Positions 29,404 to 38,330 of a stretch of 64,000 nt of DNA are shown here, piece after piece. A program made the position numbers and the translations under genes. Below the pieces are notes generated by a model. It worked only from the letters and a program-made list of their open reading frames with translations. It was not told the origin of the DNA and did not search any database. The stretch is from positions 286,528-350,527 of the forward strand of contig NZ_RSCL01000008.1 of assembly GCF_003991905.1 (NCBI RefSeq). The letters run 5' to 3'. The stretch is from Dulcicalothrix desertica PCC 7102. Lineage in GTDB: Bacteria > Cyanobacteriota > Cyanobacteriia > Cyanobacteriales > Nostocaceae. Within the stretch, counting starts at the first letter, position 1; each line of letters starts with the position of its first letter.

Positions 29404-30954
29404 GTGGATGTTGCTTCCTTAATTACTGTTTCAATTATTCTCCTGCTCCTAGCTACTGGTGTTGCCTTGATAACACGGCGGCTTCGTGTTCCTTATGTTA
29501 CAGGTTTAGTGTTAGCAGGGTTGCCAATTACTGAGCTACTGTCTCGCCGCATTGGTTTAGACCCAATCCTTGTTTTAAATCTTTTCTTACCAATTCTCGT
29601 ATTTGAAGCTGGTATTAATACAGATATCCGGCGCCTACGTAATACGTTTAAACCAATTGCCCTTCTAGCTGGGCCAGGGGCTGTGTTTTCCAGTGCTATT
29701 ATTGCCGTCCTATTGAAATTGTTGTTAGGACTAGCTTGGATACCCGCTCTACTTATAGGAGTAATTCTAGCAAACACTGATACGGTTTCCATGATTGCTG
29801 TCTTCAAGGAAATACCAGTACCGTCGAGACTTTCCACTATTGTTGAAGGAGAAACTCTATTTAATGATGCCGCTGCTTTAGTTTCGTTCAACCTGATTTT
29901 GCAAGTATATTCGACAGGTTCGCTTACGTTCCTAGAAGGAATCCAGCAACTGCTATTTATCTCTCTAGGAGGTTGCCTTGTTGGGTTAGTCTTGGGCTAC
30001 TTGAGTATACCTATATTTAAGCGTTTAGATGATCCCCTTAGCAGTCTTTTACTAACTGTCGCAGTTGCATTAGGAACTTTTCAGGTTGGTCAATTTATCG
30101 GTGTATCAGGTGCTGTGGCTGTAGTTGTAGCTGGATTAATTTTCGGCAATTTAGGGCTTGGCAATACTTCTGCTTCTAGTCGTATCACATTGTTGAGTTT
30201 CTGGGAATATGCCAGTTTTACTGTTAACACCTTCATTTTTCTACTAATTGGTGTAGAAATTAACCTGGTAACACTTTGGAGGACTTTACCTGCAATTCTA
30301 CTGGCAGTTTTAGCGTATCAAGCTGGACGAGTTATTACGGTCTATCCCCTGCTAGGTATGGTGCGTTGGTTTGACCGTCCAATTCCAATGCGCTGGCAAC
30401 ATTTACTATTTTTAGGCAATATCAAAGGTTCACTTTCAATGGCTCTGGCGTTAAGCTTACCCACCACACTACCAGGGCGAGAAAGTTTAATCGCTTTAGT
30501 TTTTGGCTGTGTACTATTGTCATTAGTGGGGCAGGGGTTAAGCTTACCTTGGTTAGTCAAACGCTTAAACTTATCTAAATTTTCAGAGGCACAGCAGCAG
30601 GTTGAACAATTACAAGCTCAATTAATCACAGCTAAAGCAGCGCAAGATGAATTAGACACGCTATTGAAAACAGGAGTATTACCAAAAGCTGTATATGAGG
30701 AAATGCGTTCAGCTTACCAAGTGCAAATAGCAAGTGCAGAAAAGGCATTACGAGAATTATATAATCGGCGCCCAGACGAATATGATACTAAAAGTGGAGA
30801 ATACAAAAAACTTGATGCGATTCGCCGTCGATTGCTACTGGCTTCTAAAGCTGCACTAAACGAAGCAATACGTAAACGAATTCTTTCAGAAGAAATTGCG
30901 CGTGGACGGCTTAAAAAAATTGATGAGCAATTGCTAAAGCTAGAAGATGATTAA
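29404..30954 (+). CDS. CPA1-type Na+/H+ antiporter (NhaP-like), copy 1
   Basis: 516 residues starting at a GTG (VDVASLITV); the upstream frame offers no better start. About 12 helices fill residues about 5-395. Family signatures include LFLPILVFEAGINTDIRRLR and GVILANTDTVSMIAVFKEIPVPSRLSTIVEGETLFNDAAALV (the N-D/T-D ion site), then GNIKGSLSMALALSLP. A hydrophilic, charged coiled-coil-like tail from about 395 (EAQQQVEQLQAQLITAK) is shared in kind with the second CPA1 at 39159. It exports Na+ or K+ against H+ at the plasma membrane. The gene is divergent from the SLH gene. Confidence 0.87.
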   Translation: MDVASLITVSIILLLLATGVALITRRLRVPYVTGLVLAGLPITELLSRRIGLDPILVLNLFLPILVFEAGINTDIRRLRNTFKPIALLAGPGAVFSSAIIAVLLKLLLGLAWIPALLIGVILANTDTVSMIAVFKEIPVPSRLSTIVEGETLFNDAAALVSFNLILQVYSTGSLTFLEGIQQLLFISLGGCLVGLVLGYLSIPIFKRLDDPLSSLLLTVAVALGTFQVGQFIGVSGAVAVVVAGLIFGNLGLGNTSASSRITLLSFWEYASFTVNTFIFLLIGVEINLVTLWRTLPAILLAVLAYQAGRVITVYPLLGMVRWFDRPIPMRWQHLLFLGNIKGSLSMALALSLPTTLPGRESLIALVFGCVLLSLVGQGLSLPWLVKRLNLSKFSEAQQQVEQLQAQLITAKAAQDELDTLLKTGVLPKAVYEEMRSAYQVQIASAEKALRELYNRRPDEYDTKSGEYKKLDAIRRRLLLASKAALNEAIRKRILSEEIARGRLKKIDEQLLKLEDD

Positions 30955-30973
30955 TTAATAATTTTTTAATAAC

Positions 30974-31546
30974 TTAAGAACTCGGTTTTGGAGATAAAGC
31001 ATTATTGTTTTTTTTAGTTTTGATAACTTTACCAGGACTAATAAAAGAAACTCCTTGCTGAAATTCAGTAGCAATCATAATTGCCTCCACTATAGGTTCA
31101 GAAATTTCAGTTTGGGCTACCCACTCGACGATAAAATTTGCTCCTAAACCTCCACTAATATCACTTCTTTGCACAAAAAAATCTGTAGAAGCTAATGGTT
31201 CGAGTTGAATAGCTTGCTTCAAATACTGGTTAACTAATTTACCAGATGAATCGTAGTAACGCACAGAAGTAATAATCATAGGTCGATTCAAATCTGTATT
31301 ACGAATACTAAGCGTAGCTGCTAAATTTAAAGGTTCTTTTTGATCTGAGTGATAAATATAAGAATAGATGGGTACATAAATAGTTTGACCTGTTGCTATC
31401 TTAAAATTTTTATCTAAAGTCACTACCTTTTGAGATGGATTTACCTGATTAGTATTTGATTGTGACTTTAGTGGATTCTCTGATGATGTGCAAGAGGCAA
31501 GAAAAATAAATGCAATAAATAAAGAAAAATGTGGGTACAGCTTCAT
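30974..31546 (-). CDS. DUF3124 lipoprotein
   Basis: 190 residues. The signal ends in the lipobox FLASC (about residue 19), so a lipid-anchored periplasmic protein. The core has IYVPIYSYIYHSDQKEPLNLAATLSIRNTD, YYDSSGKLVNQYL and SDISGGLGANFIVEWVA, which identify DUF3124 (function unknown). It starts 16 nt after the RCK protein stop and is probably the last gene of the ATPase 2 - RCK - DUF3124 transcript. Confidence 0.83.
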   Translation of the reverse strand: MKLYPHFSLFIAFIFLASCTSSENPLKSQSNTNQVNPSQKVVTLDKNFKIATGQTIYVPIYSYIYHSDQKEPLNLAATLSIRNTDLNRPMIITSVRYYDSSGKLVNQYLKQAIQLEPLASTDFFVQRSDISGGLGANFIVEWVAQTEISEPIVEAIMIATEFQQGVSFISPGKVIKTKKNNNALSPKPSS

Positions 31547-31562
31547 TTCAGTTTATTTCAAT

Positions 31563-32240
31563 TTATTTACAACCTTCTATAAAATCAATAACTTGATGTA
31601 ATGAGCCGGGTTTTGTCGCAATCAGCACAGTTGAACTAGGCTCCAGTATCGTACTACCGTTAGGAATCGTTAAATCTTCGTGCGGATGAGATTGATAGCC
31701 AATAATTAGAGAGCCAGTAGGAAAACGGTAATCCTGAGCAATTTCAGCAACACTACGACCAATAACATAGCAATTATTTGGGATAGAAAGTTTCAAGACC
31801 TCAATCTGCCCTTGCTCAAAATGCATCATTGATTCCACTTGCGGATACTCAATGGCATTTACCATCGTGTTCACCGCTAGTTCTACAGTACTGATAATAT
31901 GATTGGCTCCAACCAAACGCAGCGGTTCGGCAAAATCGGGATGACGCATACGACTTATAATATGGGGGACACCGTAATGTTTAGCGAGAGTCACCATCGC
32001 CAAATTTAAGGCATCACTGCGGAGAACAGCTGCTAAGGCATCGGCTTTACGAATTCCAGCTTCTAACAACACTTCTGTACTGACTGCACTTCCTTCAAAT
32101 GCCATTGCTCCCACTTGTTCACGAGCATAGTGACAAGCATTAGGGTCAATATCAATAACGGCAACAGTATGCCCTAATTCTACCAATTTTTGAGCCAAAC
32201 TTAGCCCCACTAAGCCCGCTCCACCAATTAGCACATACAT
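31563..32240 (-). CDS. TrkA-like RCK potassium-regulatory protein
   Basis: 225 residues, a single RCK unit. The Rossmann nucleotide motif GGAGLVGLSLAQKL is followed by an acidic strand end (VIDIDPNAC) and the downstream ISRMRHPDFAEPLRLVGANHIIS. The RCK_C domain from about 145 has IGRSVAEIAQDYRFPTGSLIIGY. RCK proteins bind NAD(H) or ATP and gate K+ channels or transporters. No channel or TrkH partner is encoded next to it; instead it sits between P-type ATPase 2 (124 nt away) and a DUF3124 lipoprotein, suggesting K+-linked control in that operon (inference). Confidence 0.85.
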   Translation of the reverse strand: MYVLIGGAGLVGLSLAQKLVELGHTVAVIDIDPNACHYAREQVGAMAFEGSAVSTEVLLEAGIRKADALAAVLRSDALNLAMVTLAKHYGVPHIISRMRHPDFAEPLRLVGANHIISTVELAVNTMVNAIEYPQVESMMHFEQGQIEVLKLSIPNNCYVIGRSVAEIAQDYRFPTGSLIIGYQSHPHEDLTIPNGSTILEPSSTVLIATKPGSLHQVIDFIEGCK

Positions 32241-32364
32241 TGGCTGCTCCTGACACTTTTCGACTTCCTATTTCACTTTATATGTTAACAAATAACGCAC
32301 CAGTTCTCAAAAAATATTAAATGAACCTAATTGTTTGTTGCCAATTTAAATTTAATAGCAAAGC

Positions 32365-35172
32365 TTAATCAAGAGGGTCAAAGCGATTGACTAATGCAGC
32401 AACTAAAATCATTGGTAAACCTGCGGCAATACAAATTAACCATTGATTTAGATTCAGCGGCGCCGTTGAAAACAAATTGTTCATTAAACTCCATTGACTG
32501 AAGATTATTTGTAACACTATAGTTGCCACAATACCAATAATGATTGCATAAGCATCGCTAATATTGTGTTTAACTCCACGTATCGTATCGATAATTATTG
32601 CACCTAGCTTGCTGATACTTAAAAGATAAAAGACTCTACCAGCAACTAAAGCTTGAATTGCCATAGTACGTGAAGAGTCAATATTTCCTGTTGTTTGTCT
32701 TATCCATTCAAACATGCCAAAAATCAAAATCCAGTTGAAAACAGAAATAACTGCGATGCGCTTAATTAAACTGCCCGAAAGTAAAGGTTGGCGAGGGTTA
32801 CGCGGTGGTTGTCGCATCACTCGCTTTGAAGAAGGCTCAAATGCTAGAGGTACAGTCATAGCAATGGAGTTAACCATATTCAACCAGAGAACTTGTAAAG
32901 ATAATATAGGTAACACTCTGGCAAATAATACACTAATCAAAATCGTCATCGATTCACCACCGTTGACTGGTAATATAAAAGCAATAGCTTTGAGCAAATT
33001 ACGATAAACGGTTCGCCCTTCTTCAACCGCAGCTTGTATCGAAGCAAAATTATCATCCGTTAATATCATATCCGATGCTTCTTTTGCTACCTCAGTTCCG
33101 GCGCCTCCCATTGCAATGCCAATATCTGCTTGTTTTAGTGCAGGTGCATCATTAACACCATCACCTGTCATGGCAACTATTTCACCTTTAGATTGTAGTG
33201 CCTCAACAATACGCAGTTTCTGTTCAGGCGCCACACGAGCAAATACTACCCCATCTTCAACAGCTGTTTTTAGTTGTTGATTATCCATTTGGGCAAGTTG
33301 TTGTCCGGTAAAAGCCATCACTTCGCCATTCTTATTAAATCCCATACGTTTAGCTATAGCTTGTGCAGTTACAGCATGGTCACCTGTAATCATTTTTACT
33401 TGAATACCAGCTTCTTGACAGGCTTGCACTGCTATAATGGCTTCGCTTCGGGGTGGGTCGATCATCCCTTGCAACCCTAAGAAAATCAAATTTGACTCAA
33501 TATCCACATGGTCGAGCGAGTTTTGACTACTGGGTACATCTTTCTTGGCAAAAGCTAATACTCTTAAACCCTGTTGAGCCATTGCATTAACTTGCTGATG
33601 CACAATATTTGCTTGTACAGGTATAATTTCACCTTCTGCATCTACCTGAAGCTGACAACGTTTGAGAATCGCTTCTACCGAACCTTTAACATAAATAGTA
33701 TTGTCTGTAGAAACGCGATTAATCGCGTCTCTACGACGAATGTTATTATTCCCCTGATGTAAGGTTGCCATGTATTGAAAATCAGACTCGAAGGGAATTA
33801 CATCAAGTCTCTTGTTTTCACGCTCTAAATCACTTCTGTTGATTCCAACTTTATTTGCAGCAGCTATTAATGCTCCTTCTGTTGGGTCACCAATAACTTG
33901 CCATTGTTCATCTTTTTGTTCTAACCGTGTGTCATTGCACAAAAGCCCAGCAATTAAGCACTCTACAAGTACAGGTGAAGTATTAAGATCAATTTGCTGT
34001 TCATTTAATAAGATTTCCCCAGATGGTGCATAACCGACTCCTGTAACTGTATAATATTGACCTCCTGCATAAATACCTTGTACTGTCATCTGGTTTTCTG
34101 TCAAAGTACCAGTTTTATCAGAACAGATAACAGTGGCGCCTCCGAGAGTTTCTACTGCGGGTAATTTGCGAACAATTGCATGGCGCCGTGCCATACGTGA
34201 AACTCCAATTGCCAGAGTTACCGTAACTACTGCGGGCAAACCTTCAGGAATAGCACTAACTGCAAAAGCAACAGCAGCTTCAAACATTTCTGCCCAAGAA
34301 TTACCGTATCCTAATCCAACTGCAAATGTTAGCGCTGCAATACCAAGAATTATATATAGTAAAGTCCGACTAAATTTATCAAACTTACGAGTTAATGGAG
34401 TTTTTAAACTTGTACCCTGTTCAATTAGCTGACTTAGGCGCCCTGTTTCTGTAGCTTCTCCAATCGCAACAACAATACCGCTACCAGTGCCAAATGTGAC
34501 AAAACTGCCTGCATAAGCCATGTTAGTGCGTTCTGCAAGAGGAATATCAGGATTAACAGGTTGAGAATTTTTTTCAACTGCTATTGATTCACCTGTTAGT
34601 GCAGATTCATTAATTTGTAAATTCCGCGTTTGTACAAGACGTAAATCTGCTGGTACTTTGTCACCCGAAGCAAGTAATACTATATCTCCAGGTACTAACT
34701 CAGTAGAAGAAACTTGTATTTTTTTACCATTTCTTAAAATAGTGGCATTAGTTCGCACAGAAGAAGCTAAAGCAGCAATGGCACTTTCAGCTTTTGATTC
34801 TTGAATAAAACCAATAATGGCATTAATTAACGTTACACCCCAAATTACCCAAGCATTTACCCACTGTCCAATTATTGCTTTGATGGCGCCTGCAATTAGT
34901 AATATATATAGTAGTGGTTGGTTAAATTGCTGTAAAAATTTTACTATGGGACTAGTGCCTGGTTTCGCCTTGAGTTCGTTGGCACCAAAATGTGATTGTC
35001 TCTTAGCAACTTCTGACTCGTTTAAACCTGTTTCTAAGTCAGTTTCTAAGTGGCGCGTAATTTCATTTGTAGATAGTTGATGCCATTGGCTCGATTGAAT
35101 TATTTCTTCTGATTCTACTCTCATATTCTTTAGTTTATAATTGTTTTCATCTGCATCCACGTTACTCTGCAA
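32365..35172 (-). CDS. P-type cation ATPase 2, intact PacL/PMA-like pump
   Basis: 935 residues with every catalytic motif present: TGES (193-196), PEGLP in helix 4 (309-313), DKTGTLT with D352, TGD (about 596-598) and TGDGVND (669-675). An N-terminal cation-ATPase domain, about ten helices and the C-terminal ATPase domain are all full length. It is a P2-type pump of the PacL/PMR1-like group; Ca2+, Na+ or another cation cannot be decided from sequence. Residues 479-489 ([11 protein letters not shown]) are encoded by a 28-bp dispersed palindrome inserted in frame in the nucleotide-binding domain; ATPase 1 lacks it. The start may instead be the Met at 35124, which would put the 11-bp element about 78-95 bp upstream. 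Confidence 0.9.
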   Translation of the reverse strand: MQSNVDADENNYKLKNMRVESEEIIQSSQWHQLSTNEITRHLETDLETGLNESEVAKRQSHFGANELKAKPGTSPIVKFLQQFNQPLLYILLIAGAIKAIIGQWVNAWVIWGVTLINAIIGFIQESKAESAIAALASSVRTNATILRNGKKIQVSSTELVPGDIVLLASGDKVPADLRLVQTRNLQINESALTGESIAVEKNSQPVNPDIPLAERTNMAYAGSFVTFGTGSGIVVAIGEATETGRLSQLIEQGTSLKTPLTRKFDKFSRTLLYIILGIAALTFAVGLGYGNSWAEMFEAAVAFAVSAIPEGLPAVVTVTLAIGVSRMARRHAIVRKLPAVETLGGATVICSDKTGTLTENQMTVQGIYAGGQYYTVTGVGYAPSGEILLNEQQIDLNTSPVLVECLIAGLLCNDTRLEQKDEQWQVIGDPTEGALIAAANKVGINRSDLERENKRLDVIPFESDFQYMATLHQGNNNIRRRDAINRVSTDNTIYVKGSVEAILKRCQLQVDAEGEIIPVQANIVHQQVNAMAQQGLRVLAFAKKDVPSSQNSLDHVDIESNLIFLGLQGMIDPPRSEAIIAVQACQEAGIQVKMITGDHAVTAQAIAKRMGFNKNGEVMAFTGQQLAQMDNQQLKTAVEDGVVFARVAPEQKLRIVEALQSKGEIVAMTGDGVNDAPALKQADIGIAMGGAGTEVAKEASDMILTDDNFASIQAAVEEGRTVYRNLLKAIAFILPVNGGESMTILISVLFARVLPILSLQVLWLNMVNSIAMTVPLAFEPSSKRVMRQPPRNPRQPLLSGSLIKRIAVISVFNWILIFGMFEWIRQTTGNIDSSRTMAIQALVAGRVFYLLSISKLGAIIIDTIRGVKHNISDAYAIIIGIVATIVLQIIFSQWSLMNNLFSTAPLNLNQWLICIAAGLPMILVAALVNRFDPLD
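33707..33734. repeat. GTAGAGAC-type palindrome inside the ATPase 2 gene
   Basis: GTAGAAACGCGATT followed by AATCGCGTCTCTAC: a 14+14 palindrome with one mismatch. It belongs to the dispersed family seen between genes, but here it lies within codons 480-489 of ATPase 2 and reads [10 protein letters not shown] on the minus strand. Confidence 0.8.
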
Positions 35173-35201
35173 AAATTAGCTTATATATATTCTCGAAGAG
35201 A

Positions 35202-35219
35202 AATGTGATTGAAATGTGA
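35202..35219 (-). promoter_or_regulatory. 11-bp direct-repeat element (site 6)
   Basis: Two identical AATGTGA repeats (35202-35208 and 35213-35219), period 11 bp, giving TCACATTT twice towards ATPase 2. TATATATA-type sequence follows 11-16 nt later. It is the most regular copy of the family in this window. Confidence 0.6.
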
Positions 35220-35225
35220 TAGAAT

Positions 35226-35261
35226 CCCCCCAACCCCCCTTAATAAGGGGGGCTAGGGGGG
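35226..35261. repeat. C6/G6-rich palindrome
   Basis: CCCCCCAACCCCCCTTA (from 35226) faces AAGGGGGGCTAGGGGGG (to 35261), forming a very GC-rich hairpin in an AT-rich setting. This looks like a dispersed cyanobacterial intergenic repeat. It sits immediately upstream of site 6 and could insulate ATPase 2 from the GlsB-like gene. Confidence 0.65.
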
Positions 35262-35391
35262 AGTAAAATTTAAATATACCTAATGACAGATGACACAATT
35301 ATAATTATGCCAAAAATATGGAGATACAAGTAATTGTACCTCCATAAGTTATTATTTTGCATTTGGTTTGAAAGGTAATTAAAAATACTGA

Positions 35392-35661
35392 CTAAGCCGC
35401 TCTACGAGTAAGTAAGTTGTACAAGAATACAGCTATTAAGGCGCCAATAATTGCAACAACTATACCACCGAAAGAGAGACTGGTTGCGGTTAGCGTAAAT
35501 GTACCCGTCTGTAATAAACTAAACAAAGTACCTCCAATAAAGGCGCCAACAACTCCTAATAGAAGAGTGCCTATTAAACCGCCTCCTTGCGAACCTGGAT
35601 AAATCATTTTAGCAATAGCACCCGCAATTAAACCCAAAACAATCCAAGCTAAAATATTCAT
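35392..35661 (-). CDS. GlsB/YeaQ/YmgE family small membrane protein
   Basis: 89 residues with three hydrophobic segments and the family's glycine pattern: WIVLGLIAGAIAKMIYPGSQGGGLIGTLLLGVVGAFIGG, then FGGIVVAIIGALIAVFLYNLL. These transglycosylase-associated proteins are induced by osmotic and acid stress in several bacteria; their biochemical role is unknown. An AGGAGTG ribosome-binding site lies just upstream of the ATG. It is divergent from the SOD gene and shares a 261-bp gap containing site 7. Confidence 0.88.
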   Translation of the reverse strand: MNILAWIVLGLIAGAIAKMIYPGSQGGGLIGTLLLGVVGAFIGGTLFSLLQTGTFTLTATSLSFGGIVVAIIGALIAVFLYNLLTRRAA

Positions 35662-35824
35662 GATTTCACTCCTTTGTTCTTATCTATTTAAATATTGCTT
35701 CACAATTTGTTGAACTATTCTTTTGAACGTAGTCATACATAAATATTAGCAAGCTTTCTGGCATAACGTATCCTTCTTGAGATACATAATTACAATCTCA
35801 ACCTTGGAAATTACCTAACTAGCT

Positions 35825-35842
35825 GTCACTTTGTAGTCACAT
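35825..35842 (+). promoter_or_regulatory. 11-bp direct-repeat element (site 7) with -10 hexamer
   Basis: GTCACTT (35825-35831) and GTCACAT (35836-35842), period 11 bp. TCACATTT ends at 35844 and TACAAT (35862-35867) follows after exactly 17 nt, the same geometry as site 2. It is oriented towards the SOD gene. Confidence 0.6.
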
Positions 35843-35922
35843 TTCATTCTGATAGTAAATATACAATTATAAATTTTAGGCTGGTATACCCGGCGCCTAT
35901 TGCCAATTGGAGAAAATCGCGA

Positions 35923-36768
35923 ATGTTTGAGCTTTGGTTTTTATTGAAATCACGAGTCAAATCAATCTATAGAAAAATAACTATCCTAGGTTTTGTAACT
36001 ATTGGGCTAATAACTACGTTACTAGTTGCTTGCCAACCACAAGAAATTGCATCACCACCTACAGAAAATTCTACGACAACACCTGTAGTGACGCAAACAT
36101 CTGTGACATCAAATAAACCTGTTGCTTATTCTGACAGAGAATTAGGCGCCAACCCAGCACAGTTACCACAGCTACCTTATGCTGCTAATGCTTTAGAAAA
36201 AGCTATTGATGCTCAAACTATGCAACTGCATCATGACAGACATCATCAAACATATGTTGATAACCTGAATAAAGCATTAGAACAACAGCCTAATTTGCGC
36301 GCATCAAGTGTAGAAGCAATGCTACGCGACTTAAATAGTGTTCCTGAAAGCATTCGTACCACAGTACGTAATAATGGTGGCGGACATTTGAACCATACAA
36401 TTTTTTGGCAAATAATGAGTCCTACGGGTGGTGGACAACCAACAGGAGAAATAGCTCAAGAAATAAATCAAACTTTTGGCAGTTTTGAACAATTCCGCAA
36501 ACAGTTTAATCAAGCTGGTGGAGACCGTTTTGGTAGTGGTTGGGTATGGTTAGTGCGTAACCCTCAAGGTCAATTACAAATTGTCAATACTGCAAATCAA
36601 GATAACCCAATTATGGATGGCTTATATCCAATTATGGGTAATGATGTCTGGGAACATGCTTACTATCTACGATATCAAAATCGCCGCGCGGACTATTTAA
36701 ATAACTGGTGGAATGTTGTGAATTGGAACGAAGTCAACCGACGTGTTATTGCATCACGCCAAGCTTAA
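35923..36768 (+). CDS. sodA: membrane-anchored/lipoprotein Mn-type superoxide dismutase
   Basis: 281 residues. An N-terminal extension (1-70) holds a hydrophobic segment with LLVAC (about 33-37), which can act as a signal anchor or lipobox, and a Ser/Thr/Pro-rich spacer. The SOD domain follows: [34 protein letters not shown] (H158), [11 protein letters not shown] and [11 protein letters not shown] (D241, H245), the metal ligands of Fe/Mn-SODs; GSGWVWL and the overall form fit the Mn type. It removes superoxide outside the cytoplasm. It leads a close series of five more genes (gaps 38, 16, 32, 18 and 56 nt) starting with a NOX-like flavocytochrome. Confidence 0.88.
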   Translation: MFELWFLLKSRVKSIYRKITILGFVTIGLITTLLVACQPQEIASPPTENSTTTPVVTQTSVTSNKPVAYSDRELGANPAQLPQLPYAANALEKAIDAQTMQLHHDRHHQTYVDNLNKALEQQPNLRASSVEAMLRDLNSVPESIRTTVRNNGGGHLNHTIFWQIMSPTGGGQPTGEIAQEINQTFGSFEQFRKQFNQAGGDRFGSGWVWLVRNPQGQLQIVNTANQDNPIMDGLYPIMGNDVWEHAYYLRYQNRRADYLNNWWNVVNWNEVNRRVIASRQA

Positions 36769-36806
36769 ATAAAAGTAATTTTCTACTATATAACAAGGGG
36801 TGTATC

Positions 36807-38144
36807 ATGAGAAGTCTGTTAATGCGAAGTCCAGTTATTGTAGCTGCCAGTTGGATAGGCACTTATATTTTAATAGCTCTTTTACCTTTGCTGCTGTTGC
36901 TAGTATATCCGGCGCCAGAAGATAAAGGCTTTTGGATTGATTTCTCTGTTGCCCTCGGTTTTATTGGTTTGGCAATGATGGCACTTCAGTTTGCTTTAAC
37001 TGCGCGTATTAATCGCATTGAAGCTTCCTATGGAGTAGACATTATTCTCCAATTTCATCGTTATATCTCTTTAGTCGCGTTCGCCTTAATTCTTATCCAT
37101 CCATTGATATTGTTTGTCGCACAGCCAGAAACACTACAACTTTTAAACTTTTTTACAGCACCCTGGCGAGCAAGAATGGCTGTTCTGGCAACATTAGCAT
37201 TAATCGCGCTAGTTGTCACGACTATTTGGCGCCAACAATTGAAAATACCCTACGAACCTTGGCGTACATCCCACGGTATTTTTGCTGTCTTAGCAGTAAG
37301 TTTAGGGTTAGGACATGCTATCGGTGTGGGTAATTATCTAGGATTATTTTGGAAAAGTGTATTGTGGACAGGTATAGCGCTTATTGCACTTTGGTTGTTG
37401 GTCTACGTGCGTTTAGTAAAACCTTGGTTCATGCTGAAAAAACCTTACTTAGTCGAAGAAGTACGTCCAGAACGTGGAAATGTATGGACGCTAGCACTAA
37501 GACCTATCGGACACAAAGGTTTTTGCTTTGAACCTGGACAGTTTGCCTGGATAACTCTTGATATTTCCCCTTTTCGGATGCGTGAACATCCATTCTCTAT
37601 GTCTTCCAACGGAGATAATTTGGAGCGTATTGAGTTTAGTATCAAAGCTTTGGGCGACTTTACCAATACTATTAAAGATGTAGCACCGGGAACTAAAGCT
37701 TTTTTAGATGGCCCATATGGAGTTTTTACAACAGAACGTTATGAAGACTCAGCAGGATTTGTATTAATAGCAGGTGGTATCGGTATTACACCAATGATGA
37801 GTATACTTTTAACTGCCTCTAAGCGTAAAGACGAGCGTCCATATTTACTTATCTATGCCAGCAAAAAATGGGAAGATATAACCTTCCGTGAAGAATTGAA
37901 TGAATTACAACAAAAGTTAGACTTAAAAATCATTCATGTTCTAAGAGAACCACCAGAAGACTGGTCAGGTGAAACAGGCTATGTAGACAAAGAATTACTA
38001 CAGCGTTATATTCCGAAGCGGCGCGGTACGAGGCAATATCTTATTTGTGCGGCGCCAAAAATGATGGAACAAGTAGAGTTAGCACTGCATCAACTCGATG
38101 TTCCACCTACAAATATTCACATGGAACATTTCAATCTTGTTTAA
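36807..38144 (+). CDS. NOX/ferric-reductase-like transmembrane flavocytochrome
   Basis: 445 residues from the ATG at 36807, chosen because AAGGGG lies 6 nt upstream; a longer frame overlaps the SOD gene. The six-helix domain carries two H-x13-H pairs, H84/H98 and H156/H170, the bis-heme pattern of ferric reductases and NADPH oxidases. The flavin domain has EHPFSMSS (about 260-267) for FAD and AGGIGITPMMS (about 322-332) for the pyridine nucleotide; it ends in MEHFNLV, like FNR-type enzymes with a terminal aromatic near the flavin. It moves electrons from NAD(P)H across the membrane to Fe(III), O2 or another acceptor. Placement next to an exported SOD makes superoxide a candidate product. Confidence 0.85.
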   Translation: MRSLLMRSPVIVAASWIGTYILIALLPLLLLLVYPAPEDKGFWIDFSVALGFIGLAMMALQFALTARINRIEASYGVDIILQFHRYISLVAFALILIHPLILFVAQPETLQLLNFFTAPWRARMAVLATLALIALVVTTIWRQQLKIPYEPWRTSHGIFAVLAVSLGLGHAIGVGNYLGLFWKSVLWTGIALIALWLLVYVRLVKPWFMLKKPYLVEEVRPERGNVWTLALRPIGHKGFCFEPGQFAWITLDISPFRMREHPFSMSSNGDNLERIEFSIKALGDFTNTIKDVAPGTKAFLDGPYGVFTTERYEDSAGFVLIAGGIGITPMMSILLTASKRKDERPYLLIYASKKWEDITFREELNELQQKLDLKIIHVLREPPEDWSGETGYVDKELLQRYIPKRRGTRQYLICAAPKMMEQVELALHQLDVPPTNIHMEHFNLV

Positions 38145-38160
38145 TACTCAATATACCGCC

Positions 38161-38298
38161 ATGCGTTACAGTATAATGCTTCAACTAGTTACAGGCATCA
38201 CTTTAGTTTTAGTTGGTGGCGCCGCAATCTTTGCCTGGATACAAAACCGTCCTAACCCACCTCAGCAAGGTGCTTCACTAACAGAACAAACAAAGTAA
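38161..38298 (+). CDS. small single-pass membrane protein
   Basis: 45 residues from the ATG at 38161; a longer start at 38098 would overlap the preceding gene. One hydrophobic helix (LVTGITLVLVGGAAIFAWI) is followed by a short polar Pro/Gln-rich tail. It lies 16 nt after the flavocytochrome and 32 nt before the SDR gene. It may be a small subunit of the flavocytochrome; this is inference from position. Confidence 0.5.
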   Translation: MRYSIMLQLVTGITLVLVGGAAIFAWIQNRPNPPQQGASLTEQTK

Positions 38299-38330
38299 GA
38301 TTGAATAGTTAACAAGAAGGAGAAATTACT

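Noticed and set aside
5349-35842. RpaB HLR1 sites or SphR Pho boxes as the explanation of the 11-bp elements
   Set aside because: HLR1 uses (G/T)TTACA(A/T)(A/T) with a shorter period, and cyanobacterial Pho boxes have a TTAA core. The TCACATTT sites fit neither, while a proper TTAA-type Pho box is found only before pstS.
36708-36806. Longer start for the flavocytochrome
   Set aside because: It would overlap the SOD gene by about 60 bp and adds a non-conserved hydrophilic leader; the ATG at 36807 has a good ribosome-binding site.
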